The translations under genes and the position numbers were made by a program. Under the pieces are notes generated by a model. It saw only the letters and a list, made by a program, of their open reading frames with translations, was not told where the DNA came from and searched no databases. Source: Lachnospiraceae bacterium (GTDB taxonomy: Bacteria > Bacillota > Clostridia > Lachnospirales > Lachnospiraceae). Taken from it: DNA of 64,000 nt. Location of the stretch: positions 62,001 to 126,000 of the forward strand of contig JAPFDH010000007.1 of NCBI GenBank assembly GCA_026169045.1, written 5' to 3'. Shown in pieces: positions 42,814-52,342 of the stretch; the first letter of the stretch is position 1, and every line of letters begins with the position of its first letter.

Positions 42814-43539
42814 ATGAAAGAAAAATTATATACGATTCCGGTTAATGATGCTTTCTCACAGGATTGTGAATGTCCCATTTGCGTAATGAGAAAGACATTG
42901 GAAGATAATGCGATTGAATATACCATGGGTCCCAGTTATATGGAGGATGATGTCCGTATGGAGACGGACCGTTTGGGATTTTGCCGTATACATATGATGG
43001 CACTCAGCAAACAAAAAAATAAATTGGGTCTGGCTTTGATTTTGAAAACACATATGGATCGGACAATGAAAGAAATAAAAGGGTTATCTGCCAAACCGGT
43101 GAAAACGGGCGGCCTTTTTAAAAAAGTAACAGAGAATCCGGTGGCAGATTATATTGAACAATTGAATCACAGTTGTTTTATCTGTGAAAGAATAAATAAT
43201 ACATTTAATCGATATATCACAACGGTACTGCATTTATGGAAACACGATCCGGCGTTTAAAGAAACAGTGAAAAAAGGAAAAGGATTTTGTACCGAACATT
43301 TTGGCGTTCTTTTGAGGGAAGCGCAAAAAAGCCTGAATCCTTCCGAATATGCGGAGTTTGTTTCTGTTACCACTAAATTATATTTGGAAAATATGCAGCG
43401 GGTGACCGATGATGTGGAATGGTTTACCGATAAGTTTGATTACCGTTATGCGGATGCGCCTTGGAAAAATTCGAAAGATGCCATCCCCCGTGCAATTATC
43501 AAGACAAACGGAATTATAGAAGAGGAAGAAAAGAAATGA
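42814..43539 (+). CDS. DUF6062-type Cys/His-rich protein
   Basis: A 241-residue cytoplasmic protein with two similar halves, each with a CxxC followed later by a CxxH: first CECPICVMRK (about 18-27) and GFCRIHMM (about 54-61), second CFICER (about 116-121) and GFCTEHFG (about 150-157). The four pairs look like two zinc-binding units. I recognise it as the DUF6062 family, function unknown. GAGGA precedes the ATG at 42814; a long N-terminal extension through the repeat upstream is spurious. It may form a unit with the phosphoesterase 41 bases downstream. Confidence 0.78.
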   Translation: MKEKLYTIPVNDAFSQDCECPICVMRKTLEDNAIEYTMGPSYMEDDVRMETDRLGFCRIHMMALSKQKNKLGLALILKTHMDRTMKEIKGLSAKPVKTGGLFKKVTENPVADYIEQLNHSCFICERINNTFNRYITTVLHLWKHDPAFKETVKKGKGFCTEHFGVLLREAQKSLNPSEYAEFVSVTTKLYLENMQRVTDDVEWFTDKFDYRYADAPWKNSKDAIPRAIIKTNGIIEEEEKK

Positions 43540-43580
43540 CTATAGCGACTTGATAGGACAAAAGAAAGAGGTGAGTAAGG

Positions 43581-44792
43581 ATGGTGGCAGTTCTGCTTTC
43601 CCCTTTATATCTTTTATTTATTTTATACCTTTTACGTTGGATCTTTCGCTGGTTTTCGGCAGTCTCTTTTGTTTTTTCTAAAAAATGGTTTCAAATACCG
43701 TTTGCTTTTTTCTATCTGATTTTAGCTGGTTCATTATTGTTGGGATTTTTCATTAGGCAAGATCCTTGGCATTGGATATTTAAGAATATCGGTAACTATT
43801 GGCTGGGTGTTCTTTTATATATTGCATTGATCGTATTGATTTCCGATATTTTGCGTTTGATTTTCAAATATATTATTTTACGTAGGACAAATTGGATCAA
43901 GGCAGAACGTTATTCTGCCAGAAAAGTTTTTCTTGTATCAGGAGGAATGATTATCTGTCTGGTAATGGGAATCAGTATATATGGAGTTCTTCATGCATCG
44001 GATATCAAGAAAACCGTATATGATATTACGGTTGAAAAAGAGTGTGCTGCAGGGAATGAGCTGACGGTGGCTTTGGTGGCAGATCTCCATTTGGGGTATA
44101 ATATAACCAACAACCATATGGAGCGGATGGTACAGATCATAAACGAAATGGAACCGGATCTGGTTTGCATCGCCGGAGATATTTTTGATAATGAGTACGA
44201 TGCCATAAAAGATCCGGAAGAAATTATAATGACACTTCGAAAGATTCAAAGCCGTTATGGTGTATATGCTTGTTACGGAAATCATGATGTCAATGAAAAA
44301 ATTCTGGCAGGTTTCACTTTTTCCGGAACAGATGAAAATTTGGATGATAAAAGAATGCGGGATTTTTTGGAGCGTTCTAATATTACACTTCTCTCAGATG
44401 AAACGGTTCTGATTGATGATGCGTTTTATTTGTGTGGAAGAAAAGATTATTCCCGTTCCGGCAGATTGGAAGATCCCCGTTTAACACCACAGCAGTTGAC
44501 CGCATCCCTGGATCAGGAGAAACCTATTTTTATAATTGATCATCAGCCCAGAGAACTGGAAGAATTGGCAGAAGCCGGTGTGGATGTGGATTTATCAGGA
44601 CATACCCATAATGGACAAATGTTTCCCGGAACCGTAGTGACAAAATTATTTTGGGAAAATTCATGGGGGATTATGAAGAAAAACCAGATGTATTCCGTGG
44701 TTACTTCAGGGGTAGGTGTATGGGGACCGGATATGCGTGTAGGTTCTGACAGTGAAGTGGTAGAAATCCGTATCCATTTTGACGAAAAATAA
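43581..44792 (+). CDS. Membrane-anchored metallophosphoesterase (YkuE-like)
   Basis: A 403-residue protein with four hydrophobic helices in the first 145 residues and a calcineurin-type phosphoesterase domain facing outward (about 165-400). Metal motifs are ADLHLGYN (about 172-179), GDIFDNE (about 202-208), GNHDVNE (about 238-244), DHQP and SGHTHNGQ (about 338-345). YkuE-type enzymes act on lipid or cell-envelope phosphates; the substrate here is unknown. AGAGG lies about 10 bases before the ATG. Confidence 0.88.
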   Translation: MVAVLLSPLYLLFILYLLRWIFRWFSAVSFVFSKKWFQIPFAFFYLILAGSLLLGFFIRQDPWHWIFKNIGNYWLGVLLYIALIVLISDILRLIFKYIILRRTNWIKAERYSARKVFLVSGGMIICLVMGISIYGVLHASDIKKTVYDITVEKECAAGNELTVALVADLHLGYNITNNHMERMVQIINEMEPDLVCIAGDIFDNEYDAIKDPEEIIMTLRKIQSRYGVYACYGNHDVNEKILAGFTFSGTDENLDDKRMRDFLERSNITLLSDETVLIDDAFYLCGRKDYSRSGRLEDPRLTPQQLTASLDQEKPIFIIDHQPRELEELAEAGVDVDLSGHTHNGQMFPGTVVTKLFWENSWGIMKKNQMYSVVTSGVGVWGPDMRVGSDSEVVEIRIHFDEK

Positions 44793-44811
44793 CGGTATCA
44801 ATAAAAAACGC

Positions 44812-44840
44812 TTGAAACCGGGGATTAATTCGCGTATAAT
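44812..44840 (+). promoter_or_regulatory. Promoter of the miaB-mutS operon
   Basis: TTGAAA at 44812-44817, a 17-base spacer and TATAAT at 44835-44840, a strong match. Confidence 0.85.
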
Positions 44841-44875
44841 CATTCTGTTATTGAGAAAACAAAATATTCCTGAAT

Positions 44876-44895
44876 AAAAGGCATCATGGCCTTTT
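44876..44895 (+). promoter_or_regulatory. Leader hairpin upstream of miaB
   Basis: A 7-bp stem (44876-44882 with 44889-44895; AAAAGGC and GCCTTTT) with a 6-base loop, inside the 5' leader of miaB. It is terminator-like in shape, with U residues in the 3' arm, and may attenuate transcription. Confidence 0.45.
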
Positions 44896-44941
44896 GGTTA
44901 GTTGGGAATGGGTATAGAAAATTAGAATTGAGGAAAGAAGT

Positions 44942-46390
44942 ATGTTTCATCAGATTAATCTGGATCAAATTAATATCAATACCGTTCCTCCTCTGGAAGA
45001 ACCGGAAAGACAATATTATTTTATGGCAAAAATGAGAGCGATTATTTCAGAAGAGCAGAAACGTCTGGGGCGTCCGCTTCGCGTATTTAATCTGGTGGTA
45101 GGATGCCAGATGAATGCGAAGGATTCGGAAAAGCTTCTGGGAATTTTGAAGGAAATCGGCTATGTTGAGACAGAGCAGGAAGAACAGGCAGATCTGGTCA
45201 TTTATAATACCTGTACTGTCCGTGAAAATGCAAATCAGAAAGTATACGGCCGTTTGGGATATCTGAAACGATTAAAGCAGGCAAACCCATCTATGCAGAT
45301 TGTTTTGTGTGGCTGTATGATGCAGGAGCCCAATGTAGTAACTACCATAAAAAAGAGTTATCGTTTTGTCGATATTGTGTTCGGAACTCATAATATTTTT
45401 AAATTAGCAGAACTTTTATATACGAGACGCGAATCCGGCAGTATGGTAATCGATATCTGGGAAGGAACGACCGACATTGTGGAAGATCTTCCGGCAGAAC
45501 GTAAATATCCTTTTAAGTCGGGAGTAAATATTATGTTTGGGTGCAATAATTTTTGTACCTATTGTATTGTTCCGTATGTAAGGGGACGGGAAAGAAGCAG
45601 AGAACCGGAAGAAATTATAAAGGAAATCCGAGAATTGGTGGATGACGGCGTGGTGGAAGTAATGCTTCTTGGACAAAATGTGAATTCTTACGGAAAAACA
45701 TTGCAATCCCCAATTTCATTTGCTGAGCTTCTGCGCCGTGTGGAACAGATAGAAGGGTTGAAACGGATTCGTTTTATGACATCCCATCCAAAGGATTTAT
45801 CGGATGAGTTGATTGAAGTTATGCGTCAATCAAAGAAAATATGTCGGCATCTGCATTTGCCGCTTCAGTCAGGAAGCAGCCGTATTTTGGAAAAGATGAA
45901 TCGTCGTTATACAAAAGAACAGTATTTGGAATTAGCAGAAAAAATCCGGACAGCGGTGCCGGATATTTCGCTGACGACGGATATTATTGTAGGATTCCCG
46001 GGAGAAACAGAAGAAGATTTCCAGGAAACTCTGGACGTAGTCAGAAAAGTACAATATGATAGTGCATTTACCTTCATTTATTCTAAAAGAACCGGTACTC
46101 CGGCGGCAGCTATGGAAGATCAGGTACCGGAAGACGTGGTGAAAGATCGTTTTAACCGTCTTTTAAGTGAAGTACAAGCCATATCCGCTAAGATGTCCAA
46201 AAGAGATACTGGAAAAGTAGTAGAAGTGCTGGTGGAAGGAAGAAACGAACACAAAGAAGGGTATTTGGATGGAAGAATGAGCAATAATAATTTGGTACAT
46301 TTCAAAGGAGATCCTTCTCTGATTGGTTCGTTGATTTCTGTGCGGCTGGATGAATCCAAAGGATTCTACTACATGGGAACGGAGGTTTAA
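44942..46390 (+). CDS. miaB: tRNA-2-methylthio-N6-dimethylallyladenosine synthase MiaB
   Basis: This 482-residue radical-SAM methylthiotransferase modifies A37 of tRNAs reading UNN codons. The N-terminal domain has Cys ligands in NLVVGCQMNAKDSE, NTCTVRENANQK and VLCGCMMQEP; the radical-SAM motif is CNNFCTYCIVPYVRGRE (about 199-215); the TRAM domain ends the protein. miaA follows in the same cluster. It reads into mutS with only two bases between stop and the next start. Confidence 0.97.
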   Translation: MFHQINLDQININTVPPLEEPERQYYFMAKMRAIISEEQKRLGRPLRVFNLVVGCQMNAKDSEKLLGILKEIGYVETEQEEQADLVIYNTCTVRENANQKVYGRLGYLKRLKQANPSMQIVLCGCMMQEPNVVTTIKKSYRFVDIVFGTHNIFKLAELLYTRRESGSMVIDIWEGTTDIVEDLPAERKYPFKSGVNIMFGCNNFCTYCIVPYVRGRERSREPEEIIKEIRELVDDGVVEVMLLGQNVNSYGKTLQSPISFAELLRRVEQIEGLKRIRFMTSHPKDLSDELIEVMRQSKKICRHLHLPLQSGSSRILEKMNRRYTKEQYLELAEKIRTAVPDISLTTDIIVGFPGETEEDFQETLDVVRKVQYDSAFTFIYSKRTGTPAAAMEDQVPEDVVKDRFNRLLSEVQAISAKMSKRDTGKVVEVLVEGRNEHKEGYLDGRMSNNNLVHFKGDPSLIGSLISVRLDESKGFYYMGTEV

Positions 46391-46392
46391 AT

Positions 46393-49047
46393 TTGGGACA
46401 GTTATCACCAATGATGCAGCACTATTTAGAAACGAAAGAAGAATACAAAGACTGCATATTATTTTATCGTCTGGGCGATTTTTATGAAATGTTTTTTGAT
46501 GATGCTAAGACGGTGTCGAGAGAATTGGAAATTACTCTGACAGGTAAAGACTGCGGATTGGAAGAAAGGGCGCCCATGTGTGGTGTCCCTTATCATTCTG
46601 TAGAAAATTATCTAAATAAACTGGTTCAGAAAGGATATAAAGTTGCGATTGCAGAACAGGTGGAAGATCCAAAAACAGCTAAGGGACTGGTAAAGCGTGA
46701 AGTTGTTCGTATCGTGACACCTGGTACTATTATCAATTCCAGTGCGCTGGATGAAACAAAAAATAATTATCTGATGGCGATTGTTTATTTGGATCGCACG
46801 TTTGGAGTTTCTTTTGTGGATGTTACAACGGGAGATTATTATGTGACGGAAGTATCCAATGAACAGGCATTGATTGATGAAATCTATAAATTTACGCCTT
46901 CCGAAGTAGTTTGTAACGATGCCTTTTTTGTCAGTGGGGCAGATTTGGAAGATTTAAAAACAAGATTACATTTTACATTGTCCTCTTTGGAAAATTGGTA
47001 TTTCAGTGAAGACGGATGCCGAAAAATACTTTTGGATCATTTTCATATCCATTCTCTGGAAGGGCTTGGGCTCCAGGACTATGAGACAGGAGTTATTGCT
47101 GCCGGGGCACTGATGCAGTATTTGTATGAGACACAGAAAAGTGAAATGACCCATATTACGTCGATTCATCCGTATTCTACAGGGCGATATATGATTATTG
47201 ATACTTCGACCAGAAGGAATTTGGAATTGACGGAAACTCTCCGTGAAAAGCAGAAAAAAGGAACGCTTTTGTGGGTATTTGATAAGACAAAAACGGCTAT
47301 GGGCGCAAGATTACTTCGAACATATATTGAACAGCCATTAATTGATAAAGCCGCGATCACGAAGAGACAGGATGCCATTGAGGAACTCTGTGAACAATTT
47401 ATCAGCAGAGAAGAATTACGAGAGTATTTGGGGCCGATCTATGACCTGGAACGTCTGATGGGAAGGATCAGTTATAATACAGCAAATCCCAGAGATTTAA
47501 TTGCTTTCAAATCTTCTTTAGCTATGCTGCCGCATATTAAGCAGGTTTTGGCAGGTTTTTCCTGTGATCTTTTAAAAGGAATTTATGAAAATATGGATAC
47601 GCTGGATGATCTGTTTCGTCTGATCGATGAAGCCATAATAGAGGAACCGCCAATTACCATACGGGAGGGTGGTATCATCAAAGAGGGATTTAATGATGAT
47701 GTGGATCAATTCCGTAAATCGAAAACAGAGGGGAAAACATGGCTTTCGGATTTGGAGATCAGGGAGCGGGAGCGTACCGGCATTAAAACGTTAAAAATAA
47801 AATATAATAAAATTTTTGGATATTGTCTGGAAGTTACCAATAGTTTTAAGGATAAAGTTCCGGCTGAATATACAAGAAGACAGACATTGGCCAATGCGGA
47901 GCGTTATACAACACAGGAATTGAAAAATCTGGAAGATGTGATCATGGGAGCTGAAGATAAATTATATGCTCTGGAATATGAGCTGTTTTGTACGGTTCGC
48001 GATACGATAGCCGGAGAGGTTTTGCGTATCCAAAAATCGGCAAAAGCAGTGGCTCAGCTGGATGTTTTGGCGTCTTTGGCTGCTGTGGCGCAGAGAAACC
48101 AATATGTGCGACCTAAAATCAATGAAAAGGGAATTATTGACATAAAAAACGGCCGTCATCCCGTAGTGGAATTGATGATTCCCAACAATATGTTTGTGGC
48201 AAATGATTTATATCTGGATAATAATTCCAACCGGGTTGCGATTATTACAGGTCCCAACATGGCAGGAAAATCCACTTATATGCGTCAGGCTGCGCTGATT
48301 ACACTGATGGCACAGATTGGAAGTTTTGTTCCGGCAGATAGTGCGAATATCGGAATTTGTGATCGGATCTTTACCCGGGTGGGCGCATCCGATGATTTGG
48401 CCAGCGGTCAGAGTACATTTATGGTGGAAATGACAGAGGTGGCCAATATTCTGAGAAATGCTACCAGACAAAGTCTGGTGGTTTTGGATGAAATTGGAAG
48501 AGGAACAAGTACATTTGACGGCATGAGTATTGCATGGGCAGTGGTGGAATATATTTCGGATACCAAACAGCTTGGCGCAAAGACTTTATTTGCTACCCAT
48601 TATCATGAGCTGACCGAGTTGGAAGGAGCATTGACAGGGGTAAATAACTACTGTATTGCTGTAAAAGAACAGGGTGACGATATTGTATTTTTGAGAAAAA
48701 TCATTAAAGGCGGAGCCGATAAGAGTTATGGAATTCAGGTGGCCAAATTAGCTGGGGTTCCTGAGCGGATTATCAGTCGCGCAAAAGAACTGGTTCAGGA
48801 ATTGAGTGAAGCAGATATAGCGAATCGGGCGAAGGAAGTCGCTCAGTATGCGGCTGTTTCTTCCGGTACAAAGAGTCGTGTTCATAAGCTGGATGAAGTG
48901 GATGCCAATCAACTCACTTTATTTGACACAGTAAAAGATGATGATATTGTGAAAGAAATTACATCTCTTGAATTGGGAACGATGACTCCCATTGACGCGT
49001 TGAATACACTGTATCGAATGCAGGCAACATTGAAAAATAGAATTTAG
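46393..49047 (+). CDS. mutS: DNA mismatch repair protein MutS
   Basis: An 884-residue mismatch sensor. The mismatch-binding domain has the Phe-x-Glu motif in RLGDFYEMFFDDA (about residues 23-35); the ATPase has GPNMAGKST (about 620-628), LDEIGRGTSTFDG (Walker B region) and THYHELTELE. Start is TTG at 46393 with GGAGG 7 bases upstream. The right end of the gene is bordered by a MITE whose duplication includes the stop codon. Confidence 0.98.
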   Translation: MGQLSPMMQHYLETKEEYKDCILFYRLGDFYEMFFDDAKTVSRELEITLTGKDCGLEERAPMCGVPYHSVENYLNKLVQKGYKVAIAEQVEDPKTAKGLVKREVVRIVTPGTIINSSALDETKNNYLMAIVYLDRTFGVSFVDVTTGDYYVTEVSNEQALIDEIYKFTPSEVVCNDAFFVSGADLEDLKTRLHFTLSSLENWYFSEDGCRKILLDHFHIHSLEGLGLQDYETGVIAAGALMQYLYETQKSEMTHITSIHPYSTGRYMIIDTSTRRNLELTETLREKQKKGTLLWVFDKTKTAMGARLLRTYIEQPLIDKAAITKRQDAIEELCEQFISREELREYLGPIYDLERLMGRISYNTANPRDLIAFKSSLAMLPHIKQVLAGFSCDLLKGIYENMDTLDDLFRLIDEAIIEEPPITIREGGIIKEGFNDDVDQFRKSKTEGKTWLSDLEIRERERTGIKTLKIKYNKIFGYCLEVTNSFKDKVPAEYTRRQTLANAERYTTQELKNLEDVIMGAEDKLYALEYELFCTVRDTIAGEVLRIQKSAKAVAQLDVLASLAAVAQRNQYVRPKINEKGIIDIKNGRHPVVELMIPNNMFVANDLYLDNNSNRVAIITGPNMAGKSTYMRQAALITLMAQIGSFVPADSANIGICDRIFTRVGASDDLASGQSTFMVEMTEVANILRNATRQSLVVLDEIGRGTSTFDGMSIAWAVVEYISDTKQLGAKTLFATHYHELTELEGALTGVNNYCIAVKEQGDDIVFLRKIIKGGADKSYGIQVAKLAGVPERIISRAKELVQELSEADIANRAKEVAQYAAVSSGTKSRVHKLDEVDANQLTLFDTVKDDDIVKEITSLELGTMTPIDALNTLYRMQATLKNRI

Positions 49048-49048
49048 G

Positions 49049-49213
49049 GTAACAGTTCAGCCATAGGGCTGTAGCGGGAGAGAAAATTATATTTGCATAA
49101 TTTTTCGACCGGTCAGACCTATGAGCTGAGCACCTGTGAATGAGTAAAACAGTGGCGACAGCCACAATAAGCACGCAGTGCGGTTTTACGAATGGCGCGG
49201 GCTGAACTGTTAC
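49049..49213. mobile_element. MITE-like element, family A, 165-base copy
   Basis: Perfect 13-base terminal inverted repeats (49049-49061 and 49201-49213) with 8-base duplications AATTTAGG on both sides (49041-49048 and 49214-49221). The left duplication carries the mutS stop codon TAG. Its first 85 bases match the reverse complement of the element at 38259-38346; the rest is an extra 70-base segment with its own stem (GTAAAAC with GTTTTAC) not seen in the shorter copy. Confidence 0.93.
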
Positions 49214-49269
49214 AATTTAGGAACATAAAAACCGGATGCATTTGTTGAATAGGACGAAAGGAAAAGAAT

Positions 49270-51219
49270 ATGGCAGAGATACAAGTTCTGGATCAAAATA
49301 CAATCAATCAGATTGCTGCGGGCGAGGTTATTGAACGTCCTGCTTCCATTGTGAAGGAATTGCTGGAAAATGCCATTGATGCCGGTGCCACTGCAGTAAC
49401 TGTGGAAATAAAAGAAGGGGGAATCTCATTTATCCGTATTACGGATAATGGATGCGGGATTCCAAAGGAACAGATTTCTTTGGCTTTTCAGCGTCATTCT
49501 ACTAGTAAAATCAGGAATGCAGCAGATTTGGCTACGGTTCACAGTTTGGGATTTCGCGGTGAGGCTTTATCCAGTATTGCTTCCATTGCTCAGGTGGAAT
49601 TAATCACAAAAGTACCTGAAGCGTTGACGGGAGTCAGTTACCGTATTGAAGGCGGAGAAGAAAAATCCATGGAAGATATTGGAGCGCCGGAGGGAACTAC
49701 TTTCTTGATCAGAAATGTTTTTTTTAATACACCGGTGCGAAGAAAATTTTTAAAAACCCCGATGACAGAAGGAAGTTATATCAATGAGTTAGTGGAACGT
49801 ATGGCTCTTTCTCATCCGGAAGTTTCCATTCGATACATCAGTAATGGTCAGAACAAATTATATACCATGGGAAATGGAAAAGTTAAAGATTTGATTTATA
49901 CCATATTCGGCAGGGAAATGGCTTCCAATGTGATTCCGGTTTCCTTTCAAAAAGACGGAATATCTGTGGAAGGCTTTTTGGGAAAACCGGTGATTGCCCG
50001 GGGAAACCGGGGATTTGAAAACTATTTCATTAATGGACGTTATGTGCGCAGTTCATTGATTTATAAAGCAATTGAAATGGCATATAAACCATTTATGATG
50101 CAGCATCGCTATCCGTTCACCGTATTATATATGACATTGGATAGTGATGATGTGGATGTAAATGTTCACCCTGCAAAAATGGAACTGCGTTTTAAAAATG
50201 AAATAGTATTGTATGATGCTTTGGTACAGGGAATTACATCGGCTTTGGATGGAAAGGAGTTCATTCCTGAAGTAAGTCTGGAACAAGATAAAAAAGAAGA
50301 ACGTTCGGTATTTAAAGCTCCGGAACCATTTGAAAAGAAAAGAATGGAAATGCAGCAGGATGAAAAAAAGCCGGTAGCAGAAAAAAAAGCGAATGTTCAT
50401 TCGTTTGTTTTACGGGAAAAAGGAGACTACAGTGCTGAAATTCCTATCCGTAACCGTTTTAACCCCACAAATTCTGTCAGGGAAGAAACAGAAAAAAAAG
50501 AAAGCCATTTTTTACCGAAGGATCATGTGGAAACGACTGTTTCAAAACCGGCGGCAGTTGTGGTTGAGCCAGAGAAAAAATCGGAAAAGCCGATGCAAAT
50601 GTCCTTATTTGAAGAAAAGCTGCTTTCAAAAGATTCCAGACCCCGTCATCGTTTAATAGGACAATTATTTGATACGTATTGGCTGATTCAGTTTGAAGAT
50701 AAGTTGTTTATTATGGATCAGCATGCAGCTCATGAAAAGGTATTATATGAACATACCATGAAGGGACTGAGGGAACATAAATTCCATTCTCAGATGATTA
50801 GCCCGCCGATTATTATCAGTCTTGGGCGCAGGGAAGAGGATATTTTAAGACATTACCATTCCAGTTTTAAACAATTGGGATATGAGATTGAGCCATTCGG
50901 GGGAAGAGAATATGCCATCAGCGCCGTACCTGCCAATATATTTGGTATACCGGAAAAGGATGTATTGATGGAATTGTTTGCACAGCTGGGAGAGGATTTG
51001 GGAAATGAGCCTTCCGAATTAATTATGGAAAAAATTGCGTCTATTTCCTGTAAGGCAGCAGTGAAGGGAAATCATGCAATGTCTTTTCAAGAGGCAGATG
51101 CATTGATCGATCAGCTTATGACGCTGGAGAATCCTTATGCGTGTCCTCATGGAAGACCTACGATCATCTCTATGAGTAAGTATGAGATTGAAAAAAAATT
51201 CAAACGAATTGTGACATAA
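49270..51219 (+). CDS. mutL: DNA mismatch repair endonuclease MutL
   Basis: This 649-residue protein has an N-terminal GHKL ATPase: ELLENAIDAGAT (about residues 30-41), DNGCGI (about 57-62) and GFRGEALSS (about 97-105). A variable linker (about 330-455) precedes the C-terminal dimerisation and endonuclease domain with DQHAAHEKVLYE (about 482-493) and ACPHGRPTI. The endonuclease motif shows that it nicks by itself, as in bacteria without MutH. An AAGGAA site is upstream. A MITE separates it from mutS by 222 bases in all. Confidence 0.98.
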   Translation: MAEIQVLDQNTINQIAAGEVIERPASIVKELLENAIDAGATAVTVEIKEGGISFIRITDNGCGIPKEQISLAFQRHSTSKIRNAADLATVHSLGFRGEALSSIASIAQVELITKVPEALTGVSYRIEGGEEKSMEDIGAPEGTTFLIRNVFFNTPVRRKFLKTPMTEGSYINELVERMALSHPEVSIRYISNGQNKLYTMGNGKVKDLIYTIFGREMASNVIPVSFQKDGISVEGFLGKPVIARGNRGFENYFINGRYVRSSLIYKAIEMAYKPFMMQHRYPFTVLYMTLDSDDVDVNVHPAKMELRFKNEIVLYDALVQGITSALDGKEFIPEVSLEQDKKEERSVFKAPEPFEKKRMEMQQDEKKPVAEKKANVHSFVLREKGDYSAEIPIRNRFNPTNSVREETEKKESHFLPKDHVETTVSKPAAVVVEPEKKSEKPMQMSLFEEKLLSKDSRPRHRLIGQLFDTYWLIQFEDKLFIMDQHAAHEKVLYEHTMKGLREHKFHSQMISPPIIISLGRREEDILRHYHSSFKQLGYEIEPFGGREYAISAVPANIFGIPEKDVLMELFAQLGEDLGNEPSELIMEKIASISCKAAVKGNHAMSFQEADALIDQLMTLENPYACPHGRPTIISMSKYEIEKKFKRIVT

Positions 51220-51304
51220 GAACTCAGCTGTAAAAAGATCTATTGGTTGCAGATGGAAAAGAATGCAGGAATAGGAGAGTCTGTTCCAGAAATGGAGGTT
51301 TAAG

Positions 51305-52249
51305 GTGAAACAGCCACTGATTATTTTGACAGGACCGACAGCTGTAGGTAAAACAGCCCTGTCCATTCGCCTGGCTAAGGAAGTGGGAGCAGAAATTATC
51401 AGCGCTGATTCCATGCAGGTATATCGTCACATGAATATCGGTTCGGCTAAGATCAGACCGGAAGAAATGGATGGTGTGATACATCATTTGGTTGATGTAT
51501 TGGAGCCCTGGGAAGAATTTAATGTCGTTCGTTTTCAGCAGATGGCGAAGCAGGCGGCAGACGAAATTCGAAGCAGAAATCATATTCCTTTGGTTGTGGG
51601 AGGAACCGGATTTTATATTCAGGCACTTCTTTATGATATTGACTTTACAGAAAATGGGGAAGATACTTCTTATCGCAGCAAAATGGAAAAAATTGCTTTG
51701 GAAAAGGGTGCAGAATATCTTCATTCTCTGCTCAAAGAAGTGGATCCTGCTTCGGCGGAAGCAATTCATTTTCGGAATGTAAAAAGGGTGATACGTGCTC
51801 TTGAGTATTTTTATCAAACAGGTGAAAAGATTTCAGAACATAATGAACGGGAGAAAAAGAGAGAATCACCATACGCATTTTCCTATTTCGTTTTAAACAG
51901 AAACCGGTCAGTTTTATATGAAAGAATTGACAGACGTGTGGATCAGATGATGGAACAGGGACTTTTAGATGAAGTGAAAAAGTTAAGCGAGATGGGATGT
52001 ACCAGAAATATGATTTCCATGCAGGGATTAGGTTATAAAGAAATTTTGTCTTATTTAGATAAAGAAATTACTCTGGACGAAGCCATCTATATTCTGAAGA
52101 GGGATACGAGACATTTTGCCAAACGACAGTTGACTTGGTTTAAGCGTGAAAAAGATGTGACTTGGATTGATTTGGACGAAAATGATGAAGAGAAGGCTTT
52201 GGAAGAAATGATAAAAGAATTGAAAGAAAAGAAAATTTTCACAAAATAG
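51305..52249 (+). CDS. miaA: tRNA dimethylallyltransferase MiaA
   Basis: This 314-residue enzyme adds dimethylallyl to A37, the substrate for MiaB. Walker A is GPTAVGKTAL (about residues 11-20); SADSMQVYRHMNIGSAK follows, then VVGGTGFYIQALL and the C-terminal RDTRHFAKRQLTWF. GTG start with GGAGG 6-7 bases upstream. Together with miaB, mutS and mutL it forms a tRNA-modification and mismatch-repair cluster. Confidence 0.97.
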   Translation: MKQPLIILTGPTAVGKTALSIRLAKEVGAEIISADSMQVYRHMNIGSAKIRPEEMDGVIHHLVDVLEPWEEFNVVRFQQMAKQAADEIRSRNHIPLVVGGTGFYIQALLYDIDFTENGEDTSYRSKMEKIALEKGAEYLHSLLKEVDPASAEAIHFRNVKRVIRALEYFYQTGEKISEHNEREKKRESPYAFSYFVLNRNRSVLYERIDRRVDQMMEQGLLDEVKKLSEMGCTRNMISMQGLGYKEILSYLDKEITLDEAIYILKRDTRHFAKRQLTWFKREKDVTWIDLDENDEEKALEEMIKELKEKKIFTK

Positions 52250-52342
52250 TCAAAGGTGTTTGGTATAATCACCGAATACCCAGGCACAGAAGAAGAACAA
52301 TTACTGACGTGAAATCAATGTAAGAATTAGGAAAGGGATATT

